From Gigaspora rosea (lineage: Eukaryota > Glomeromycota > Glomeromycetes > Diversisporales > Gigasporaceae): 64,000 bases of DNA. Shown here in pieces: positions 56,003 to 64,000 of this stretch. The stretch lies in NCBI GenBank assembly GCA_003550325.1, contig QKWP01000504.1:57003-121002 (forward strand), read 5' to 3'. Under the pieces are notes generated by a model. It saw nothing but the letters and a program-made list of their open reading frames with translations, was not told the DNA's origin and did no database searches. The translations under genes were made by a program, and so were the position numbers. The number at the start of each line of letters is the position of its first letter. The first letter of the stretch is position 1.

Positions 56003-57434
56003 TAGAAATATTCTATAAAAAAATTATTTTTATATTTTTAAAAATCAAAATTTTGTTATACAAAAATTAGCCAATCAGAATTGTTAAAAAATTCTCAAAT
56101 TTGGTACCTAAAAAAAATTGATAGTTTTTGTTGTCCAGTACTGTATTATAAAAAATTTTGTATATGATGAATTTTATAAATTATACTTATGTAATTTTTA
56201 TAACTTATGCCATAAATATCTAAATAAATTTTTTATTAAATTTTATATATTAATGAATTTTATATGTCATAATTATATAACTTTTATATATTGCAAAATT
56301 TAGATAAAAAAATTTATATAATTTATATAAGAGAATTTCTTATTATATATAGTGTGTATACATAGGTATTAATTAATTTGATTTACAAATCTGTGTAAAC
56401 CTATAAAATAAACCAAAAATTAAATCTGATTTAAGGTTAGGATAAGGGTTAGCTTTGGGATCAGAAGGAGTTATAGTTTATGCTAAAATTTTGCAAGGAA
56501 TATTTTTTATTAGACCTGAAGAGTATTTCATTATCAAAATTTTTATATCTGTATATACACACTAGTATACAAATAGAAATTCTTATCAACTCTATATGGT
56601 TTATTAAATATCTTGAAAATTATCGAATTTCTGGCTACTTTATTACTTCTACTGCTTATTTACATATTTATGATTTCCATATATTGTTATACAATTTGTC
56701 AACAATAAAAATATTATTGTTGAGTTATCTAATATTAATTTTTTATAAAATTTTAAATATAAAATAATAATAATAATAATACAGTACTATACATTAGTGC
56801 GATAATAAACATCTATACAAAGATATTTTTGATTTGGTTCTGTTTAACTTATTAACAAACACTAAACAAATACTTTAAAGACACCTATTTCACCGTACTC
56901 ATTTTACTGACAAGCCTGTTTTACAGATGATTAATTTATTTTGTAGACAGTATAATACTAGTATAATAGTTGTATTGGGAGAGCATCAAAACAAGATGGA
57001 CAATAGTGCAAATTTAAAGCTTCAACTGATTATGGAATAAGTGGATAAATGATAAAGGCAGTACTAAAAATATCTTTGATTCAGTTTGATAATAGATAAA
57101 ATTAGGTAATTTTGATATGAGAGTTATATGAAGCTCAAAGATAACTGGAGTAACATTAGCAATTTAAAAAATTAACCAAACTCATCACACAAAATTTGTG
57201 TTATAATAAGCCCATATAAAAAAAATAACAACCAAAATAAAGAAAAATAAAGTAATAATATATACAATAATCAAAAAACAAATTAAAAAATAGAAAATTT
57301 ATACTATTGCTAATTTTAATCTATTATATACACCTTTTCTTGGGATTGATCCCCTGCAAAATCTGTAAGTAAAAGGATGTTGTCTAATGGCTCACTTTGA
57401 GAATTCGAAATGTGGGCCCATCAATTTCATCAAT
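56003..57434. other. AT-rich stretch with partial MITE
   Basis: It holds the partial MITE core at about 56420-56515. The 95-codon plus-strand frame at 56480-56767 begins inside that MITE core and is I/L/Y-rich, so I do not accept it as a gene. Nothing else seen. Confidence 0.4.
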
Positions 57435-58215
57435 GTCTTACAGAAGTTTATGGAGAATTCTTTTTGTGTAATATTTGGACTTTGCTTTTGTTTTATTAAT
57501 TGCTAAATGTTCATCTTCAGTTAACAATTCTTTTTGAAACAATATTTTACATTCTTGATATATTATAGTCTTCTTTTCAGAGATAATGAAGAATGTATAA
57601 GGTGATTTGTTAACCTTGAAAGTTATAAACCAGTCCTCATACATACTTATACAAGAAATAGGTTTTCTGTGTGATGGTAAAAATTTTTTGGTATTTATAT
57701 AGTACTATGTATTTAAAGTAATCTTTTGTTTCTTTTGTCCATGCTTTCAAACATCTGATAGAATAATAATAAGTAGTTGGATAGAATACTATAGGTTTCC
57801 TACTTCCAAAAGAAGCTACCTCCAGATTTTCAGAAATATTTTTAAAGAAATCATTAACAGTCGCTACATATAAAACTTTTTTTACTATGTAAACTTCAAA
57901 AGTTCAATTAAGTAAAGTTGTTCAGTGCAATGAAATACACCACTATAAAAATTTCATGCCATTTTGACAACTTATTATTAGTATGTTTTCAAATTTTCAA
58001 AAATTTAACAATCTAAAAATAAGCTACTCCCACATTTTTTTGTATAACTTTTTGGCCAAAAAGAGTAGCATATTTTGGACAAATAGTAGCTAATACATTC
58101 TGAAGAAAGATAAGCACAGGTGGACAATAAATTTTTTTCTCAAGTAATTCCAAAAAATGCATAAACCTGTTGATTGCTACTTCTATTCTGATATTTTCAA
58201 GAAATGTAGACATTT
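57435..58215 (-). pseudogene. Decayed gene, unknown
   Basis: Minus-strand pieces read MSTFLENIRIEVAINRFMHF then CPPVLIFLQNVLATICPKYA (58213-58013), later VATVNDFFKNISENLEVASF, YPTTYYYSIRCLKAWTKETK, and after a frameshift MYEDWFITFKVNKSPYTFFI and KILFQKELLTEDEHLAINKT (57644-57438). Composition is protein-like, frames switch at least twice and stops intervene. It lies downstream of the gypsy pol remnant on the same strand but resembles no retroviral-type domain that I know. It may be an older, separate TE gene. Family not recognised. Confidence 0.4.
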
Positions 58216-59356
58216 TTTAATATAATTTTTGGGCTTCACTTAGGCATTTAACTCCTTTGATTGAGAGAATTTGTAATTGTTATTGAGTTGGGAAGTAGGT
58301 AATATAGTGTTTCGAAATAGTATAGGTTCTTTTAATTCTGCTCTTTTATTTGAGCTCTTAGTATTGCCAAAGCCTTTTTGATATATTTGGAAATTTCCTA
58401 GCTAGCATACTTTTTTTTTTTAGAAAAAAGAACAAATTAAGAGATTTTTATTTATTTAAGTAATCATGCATATTGTTCTTTTTACTATATATTTAGCAGA
58501 TGCAGCTTTAATTGTTTTTTTGCTATGGATAGTACTTGAACAACCAGTTTCCATAAATTTTTTTTAGCACATAACTGTCCATGGTTTGTAACTTATAGAA
58601 CCCATATAATAATACATTATGACATCATAGATATAATGCAGACCAGATTTTGGGGTTCCAATTTTATACTGTATAATAATTCAAAATCAGACCTAAATAA
58701 AAGAACCTGATGGCCAATCTTATATGATTTAATCTTAATTCTCCTTTTATAATATTCTTTTTGTTTTTCTTGATTTTTCTTTATTTTTCTAACTGCATTT
58801 GCTATGTATTATATCTTAGTAATACTTGCTCTTGTAGTTCTGCTTTAGTTCCAAGTCTAATTTAATGAATTAGTAAATCAACTCTAAAGAGTAAATAGCA
58901 TTCAGCTATATACCAAATAGAAAGGTTCATATTCTGTGATACTATGAGGGTTATATAGAAAGGCCTCATGATATCTATTTCTATCTTGTCAAAGATTTCC
59001 AACTTTAATAGAATAAAAGGACTTTTGCATATTAGGCTTTGTTTCTTTTAATATGTATTGAAGGTTCGATATAGTTATTAATATAATTGCACAGGGCAAT
59101 TTATTGGTAAGTTGAATGAAACCCAAGTACCCAGAAAGAGATAGTTATAAAAATTAAAGAGAACTATTTAGTTCTTTTTGAAGGACTCTAGAAGGTCATA
59201 ATAGATCATTATAATTGACCTTGTACAAGTAGCTATCAATTATAGTATAGTATTAAGTTTGGTATCTCAAATTTTGAATTTGCTTCAAGGTATAGTTTTT
59301 AGGGATCTTTAGTTTCTCAAAAACTTAAAATAAAGGCAGTAGGTTCTATATTATTA

Positions 59357-60979
59357 TGGGCACTTTTGGGGAAGCTATCACTCAAAATCAGATAAGTAAA
59401 CATGGCACGAAATTTATTTTATGTGACCCACCAATCCCACAGTACAACATATTAAAATTTGGCGCAGTTTTATTAGATTGTGCCAAAGTTATATACAAGA
59501 AATAGTAAAAAGTGCCATTTTCAGATTTGTATGAAATCAATTTTTGTAATTTTTTGATTTTTTTTTTTAAAAAAATTCATAAAAAATCAAATTTCACACA
59601 AATATAGTATGATACCCAGGTCACGTTATGCGATATAAAAAAATTATATTTGTATAACAGATCAGTATAAAAAAACAAAAGTGCATCTTAATTTTTTTAC
59701 AAAAAATAAGCATGAAGAAAGATTTAACAGAAAATTAGAGAGAAACCAAAATTTATGAACATCAAAGAGGTGATTCACTTCGTACAATTGCAGCTGTGGC
59801 TGGTTGTGGTAAAAGTTCTGTAGGAAACATCATAAAGCAGTACAGGGAGTTGGGCACAAAAGTGCAAAAAAAGAACTGGTTGACCAAAATTCTAATACCT
59901 TCAGATCTTGAAAACCTAAAAGACATAGTTAAAGATAGCAACTACCATCTTAACCTTATGCAAATGACCAACCCACACAATATTCAAACTGAAAAAATAA
60001 TTTCTAAAACTACCATGCACCATTCTTTGCACAGTCTGGGCTTGTTCTCGTATATTGCTCTCCAAAAGCTTCTTATCATAGCTACAAATATAGAAAAAGG
60101 TATGAATAGGCGCATAAACATCAGGGTTGGTCTGTCTGGCACTTTAAACATGTTTTGTAGTTAGATGAGACCTATGTACATTTTTTTCTGGGTTCTTTTG
60201 GCCGTAATGGCATGAACCAAGTGAAAAATGGGAAATTGATTGTATTGGTAGTAGTGTAGGATGTAGTCCTGGACATATGTATTGGGGCTGCTTCTCCTGG
60301 TTTGGAGTTGGGCCCCTTATTTTTCTAAAATTCAATTCGAATAGTAAGTTACACCTTAAGATCCTCTGGAAGTATATCATTCCCACTCTAAAAAATTTTT
60401 CAGCAAATAATGATTAAGATCACCCAACCTTCGTTTAGGATAATGCAAGACCTTATCTTATCTTGACGAGATGGGCCTGGAATAATTGAAAAAACACCAA
60501 ATTTGTGTGATGAAATGGCTGCTACAAAGTCTGGTTCTTAATCTGATTGAAAACCTGTGGAATGAGGTTAAATGCTCTGTATGCTATAAGGGAAAGCCAG
60601 ATAATCTTGCAAAGTTAGATGCTCTTGTTAAAAAATCATAGTATAAAACACTACCAGAACTTTGCCGTAAACTAGTCGCCAGTGTCCATAATTGGGTTGA
60701 TGCTTGTATATTAGCTAGGGGTGAACCCATTAAATATTAGAATATAATTTTTTTTATAATAAAATGTAAAGAAAAAAAAGCGAAAGAAAAAATGTAAAAT
60801 TTTGACTTTCATACAAATGAAAAAATTGAATTTTTAGAATTTTTTGTATAATTATTTCATAATATAATGAAACTGCACAAAATTTTAGTATGTACTGTAG
60901 GATCAGCAAGTCATGTGACATAAATTTCATACCATGTTTACTTACCCAATTTTGAGCAATAGCTCTCCAAAAGTGTCTA
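59357..60979 (+). mobile_element. Tc1/mariner element, 1.6 kb
   Basis: TIRs of about 200 bp: left TGGGCACTTTTGGGGAAGCT and right complement of TAGACACTTTTGGAGAGCTA, extending through GTAAACATGG and CAGTACA blocks. TA duplications are at 59355-59356 and 60980-60981. It lies within the gypsy remnant between integrase and RNase H. The first eight bases, TGGGCACT, also start the GGGCACT-MITEs. Confidence 0.88.
59712..60740 (+). pseudogene. Tc1/mariner transposase, decayed
   Basis: Start taken at ATG 59712. An HTH region reads LRTIAAVAGCGKSSVGNIIK near 59780-59840. After stops and shifts come a catalytic stretch with DETYVHFFLGSFGRNGM (near 60160), a GHMYWGCFSWFGVGPL block (near 60270) and a DNARPYL motif (near 60440), the D-D region of Tc1 enzymes. 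The DE-containing C-terminal motif (normally near SPDLNPIENLW) reads SLIENLWNEV-like only after a shift. The gene ends about 60740. Many lesions; the element could move only with transposase supplied elsewhere. Confidence 0.8.
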
Positions 60980-61071
60980 TAATAATTTTGAATCCTACTA
61001 TATTATAAGTTTCGAAATTCATATCTTTATATATATATATTTATTATATATATATATATGAGTAAATCTAT

Positions 61072-61380
61072 TTGTCACTGGCGGTGACAATCCCATGCTA
61101 ACCGGCAATAAGGATCAAGATCAGGTGTAATGTTACACCTGATCGTGTAATATAAAAATGAAGCGAAAAAACGCTGTTTTCAAAAATATTTCAATAGCTG
61201 AAAATTTTAACTATGAAACCACCCTAGCAAAAAAAATTCCTCGTGAAATTTTACTATATAGTTACCTCTAATCCTAACCCTAACTCGAACTCTAACCCTA
61301 ACCCTAACAAAAATAAATTTACACGTATTTATGTTTGTTTTGATTGTATGTTATACAGAGCGTGTCACCGCCAGTGACAA
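61072..61380. mobile_element. TTGTCACTGGCGGTGACA-MITE with telomere-like tract
   Basis: Ends TTGTCACTGGCGGTGACA and TGTCACCGCCAGTGACAA are inverted and each is itself palindromic. A second palindrome, TCAGGTGTAATGTTACACCTGA, lies just inside the left end. The interior holds CTCTAACCCTAACCCTAAC (about 61290-61308), telomere-like repeats, and AAAAAAAATTCCTCGTGAAA, close to the AAAAAATTCCTTGCTAAAT block of the ACAGGTGAT MITEs. So these families share an interior but have different ends. Confidence 0.8.
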
Positions 61381-62486
61381 GCACTTTTTTCTATATATAT
61401 TATTATTTTGACTAACTCTCAAAGTGAAGGAATATTAAGGTAGCTTTTGAATTAGCTTCTAAGGAGAGTATTTTTTTTTTACAAATCTTTAGTAAAAGTT
61501 GATTAGGATTTTAGTCAATTGATGCCAGAATACTTTTACCTAAACTGAATTAACAGATTTAAAAATGTATATTAATGTTAATAGTAAGAACTAATTTTAA
61601 TCTCTTTTTCTTTTAAAATTTTATAGTTCGAAGGATTTTTTTAACTAATCAAATTTCTTAATTTTGAATTTGGGAAAGACTGACAATGTTTAAATAATTT
61701 ATGGATAGTCATAAATAAGTATTTTATGAGAATTATAATCCAATGGGCTAAACAATTTTGCAGTAAATTAATTTAAAAAGATATTTTAAGATAGTATAAT
61801 TAGTATAGAGAAAAATCAACTTTCATGTAGATAGGATTGAATATATTCTACTGCCCAAACAATGGCTAAATATTCTTTTTTGTTATACTATAATTTTTCA
61901 GTTATTGTTAGGCTGCGCTAGTCCATTTATAAATAATATTTTTTTAATAGGGAGTTCAAGGGCACAGCAATATGGGTAAAATTGTTAATAAATTTTTAAT
62001 AGTAGGATATTAGTTCTAGAAATCCTCTTAACTGCACCAAATTTCTCAAAATAAAAAAATTTCTAACTGCTACTATTTCATACTTACTAATAACTTGCTC
62101 TAGAAACTTTAGTTCTTGATGAGTGAAAAAGCATTTGAAAGGTTTTAATTTGAGCTTGGCTTGTTTGAGGTGATTAAAAACCTAGTTTAAGTTTCACAAG
62201 TAAAGAAAAGTTTTGAAAAACATTAATGTTAGCAAGATAAACAATGATATATTTTCCAATTATGTCCTAGAAGAGATAATCTATAAGATATTAAAAAGTA
62301 GTGAAGCATTTGTTAGCCCAAATAGCATAATATAAAATTTAAATACTCTAAAAAAGTAGTTAATACGGTCTTAATTTTATTAGCTTCTTCTACTTTGACT
62401 TGTTAGTACCCACTAGCAAGATCAAAAGAACTATACTACAATGATCTATTTAATGCATTTAAAGGTCTTAAATTCGATAGCAAATA

Positions 62487-62649
62487 GGGGCACTGACATT
62501 TATTAGGTAATATTTTAGGGGTGAGAGGGGTCAAGAAAAATCTTACCTTAGTTAAATTTAATTGGCTAAAATTCTATTTATAGATCTTACTTGGGTGTAG
62601 GAGTAAGTTCCTATAGTAAATGGATATTAGGTAATAAATGTCAGTGCCA
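62487..62649. mobile_element. GGGCACT-MITE, copy 4
   Basis: GGGGCACTGACATTTATTAG left and complement of TGGCACTGACATTTATTAC right; TA at 62485-62486 and 62650-62651. It interrupts the gypsy RT just after QKDNY. Confidence 0.88.
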
Positions 62650-63427
62650 TAGTTATCTTTTTGTACTATAGCATTAAGCTGCCAGTAATCTATGAAAACC
62701 ATATTTGTCCATCTTTTTTGGGGACTAACACAATGGGGAAGTCCAGAGGTTTCACAGGATTGTATGAGACCTTCTTTTAAAATTTGCAAAAGTTTATTTT
62801 TTATTATTTTTATTTTTTACTAAAGAATAATGATATGGGTATTTTTTATAGATAGGGAATCACTCATATTTATACAATGCTTAATGAAACTGGTTTTCTC
62901 CAATTTTTCTTCCTTCTATATAAATAGTTCTGCATTTTGTTTTAATAGCTTTTGTAAGTACTCATACTATTGTTGATTAAGAGTGCCTAGATTATAGATA
63001 TTTTTGTCTTTATTTGCTTCTCTATAACAAAAATCGAAGAGATTACTAATTTTTGGTTCTTTTTTTCTATATCTTTATTACAAATATAACTACAAAGATT
63101 AGTTTTAGAATCTTCTTTATGAAAGCAAATATTTCCTATGAGGGTAGTACAATATTTAATAGTAGAAAGCTTTATCTTTTCTTTTTTTATTCTATTTTGC
63201 CTTCTTACTTTATCAATTTTATTGTCAGTATTAGAATCATTCTCCTTGAACATATATTTTAGAGCCTTGTTGTTCTAGATATAGCTATACTATTCAAAGC
63301 TGAAATTGTCTGATTCTTCCAAATTACCTTCAAGAAAATTCATAGAAAAAACTCACCAGGGCACTAATAAAAGAAGATACTAGTTTATAACTAGTAGTAA
63401 GAGTTGGTAACTTGTGCTATGATCATA

Positions 63428-63767
63428 TGGGGGCTTTGCAGTAGAAAGGGCGGATACGACCCCAAAATGAAAAAATGAGTTTTTATTAAATTCTGGTAAA
63501 TTTCAATATGACCAACATTTTTCAATTATAAATGAAAGTCAATTTGCATAATAAAAAATCAAGATACGTAATATAAAAGAAAGTTGCGCGAGATTGAAGC
63601 CAAGCGCATCACGAGATTACCTGTTAATCACATGTTATCTTTAACCAATCAAAATCGTGAATTTTGATTGACCCAGATCAGTCCGAAAATCAAAACAAAT
63701 GATTAAATTCAATTATCTCAAAATTATATATATTGACGTATCTGCCCTTTCTACTGCAAAGGCCCCA
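63428..63767. mobile_element. AAAGGGCCC-MITE, copy 4
   Basis: TGGGGGCTTTGCAGTAGAAA left, complement of TGGGGCCTTTGCAGTAGAAA right; TA at 63426-63427 and 63768-63769. Core blocks (TTCAATTATAAATGAAAGTC, AACCAATCAAAATCGTGAA) match the other three copies. Confidence 0.9.
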
Positions 63768-63829
63768 TATAGTCAAAGAAATATAGTACTACTTCTTATT
63801 ATTAACAGAACTGTTATTGTTATTAGGGT

Positions 63830-64000
63830 TCCGAAGTTCAGTTCAGTTCAATGGAGGTTCAGGTTCAGGTTCAATGAACCTGAACCTGAACCTGAACCTG
63901 CTCTAAAAGTTCAATACTGAACTGAACCTGAACTTAAAATTATTGAACATGAACCTGAACCTGAACTTAAAAAAAGTTCAGTTCAGGTTCAGTTCAAGGT
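63830..64000. mobile_element. GGTTCA-repeat foldback element, copy 2 (cut by window end)
   Basis: Begins TAGGGTTCCGAAGTTCAG and continues as GGTTCA / TGAACC arrays with short unique links (GCTCTAAAAGTTCAATACTG, AAAATTATTGAACATG). It is the inverse of 12150-12347 with few differences. The small frame with PEPEPEP here is a repeat artefact. Confidence 0.85.

Larger units (their letters stand above)
58480..63260 (-). pseudogene. Ty3/gypsy pol remnant with nested insertions
   Basis: Minus-strand order: pre-RT segment (AELFI.KEEKLEKTSFIKHC), RT (MVFIDYWQLNAIVQKDNY near 62690, then YSSFDLASGY, AKLKLKPFKCFFTHQELKFL and QLRGFLELISYY), RNase H (KEYLAIVWAVEYIQSYL near 61860), integrase zinc-finger zone (LKQIQNLRYQ...IIDSYLYK), core start (FDKIEIDIMRPF) and integrase C-terminus (GFYKLQTMDSYVLKK, about 58590). 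This is the fixed Ty3/gypsy domain order. The RT catalytic YxDD reads YLAN (about 62230-62241), so polymerase activity is lost. Most of the integrase core is deleted and many stops occur. The copy is split by a Tc1 element, two MITEs in or near RNase H and RT, and is followed by a third MITE. No LTRs were identified. Confidence 0.85.

Noticed and set aside
56480-56767. 95-codon plus-strand frame
   Set aside because: It starts inside a MITE core and is I/L/Y-rich in AT-only DNA with no motif.
61270-61308. Chromosome end (telomere)
   Set aside because: Only a few CTAACC units lie inside a bounded MITE with unique DNA on both sides.
63699-63920. 73-codon frame with a PEPEPEP tail
   Set aside because: It reads through a MITE and into GGTTCA hexamer arrays; the peptide repeat is a product of the DNA repeat.
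1-64000. Mitochondrial origin because of the AT-richness
   Set aside because: There are no respiratory, rRNA or mitochondrial tRNA genes, while nuclear-type introns, SINEs and pogo/Tc1/gypsy elements are present.

Overview
The window looks like nuclear DNA of an arbuscular mycorrhizal (Glomeromycotina, Rhizophagus-like) fungus. It is extremely AT-rich, has GT/AG introns, carries tracts resembling the TTAGGG telomere repeat, and is packed with decayed transposons. Several decayed protein families match, from memory, families highly repeated in Rhizophagus genomes. No database search was possible, so the taxon is an inference. I see no rRNA, true tRNA, CRISPR array or bacterial-type operon. The only candidate host gene is a small spliced coiled-coil gene (34338-35790, minus).

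Layout. 1-5.8 kb: AT-rich DNA with the end of a pogo element, a 1.1 kb inverted-repeat element, a minisatellite, and a decayed minus-strand gene with a DNCVGQ...GHTKF core. 5.8-12.3 kb: a non-LTR retrotransposon (ORF1 plus the start of an endonuclease), split by a 1.5 kb element with an 8-bp target duplication and cut off by a tandem array of paired palindromes. 12.3-20.8 kb: MITEs, two tRNA-headed SINEs (each nested in a DNA transposon) and palindromic elements. 20.8-25.9 kb: a large broken gene for a DDE-type protein with zinc modules, split by a 1 kb MITE whose removal restores the frame. 26-34 kb: MITEs, dispersed repeats, a 1.6 kb element built like the one at 7 kb, and a decayed nuclease-like gene. 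34-40.8 kb: the spliced gene (itself hit by a MITE), then a 3.1 kb pogo-type transposon with a broken DDE transposase. 41-51.7 kb: two copies of a T-rich repeat (A and B); B splits a minus-strand TE gene. 52-57 kb: foldback elements and MITEs. 57-64 kb: a decayed Ty3/gypsy pol gene (minus) holding a Tc1/mariner copy and three MITEs.

How the parts relate. This is a TE graveyard with clear nesting. Insertions can be ordered because many have visible target duplications (TA, AA, 8 bp, 10 bp, 14-15 bp) and some interrupted genes regain their frame when the insert is removed. Autonomous-type genes present are pogo, Tc1, gypsy, LINE and two to three large uncharacterised TE families; all look inactive here. 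The most unusual theme is a set of inverted-repeat elements whose arms are built from short repeats private to each copy (CCGAAACTA, GGTTCA, ATTTGAA, GTACATGTACC, TTCGAAATATT, ATATCGAT) while the ends or the core are shared.
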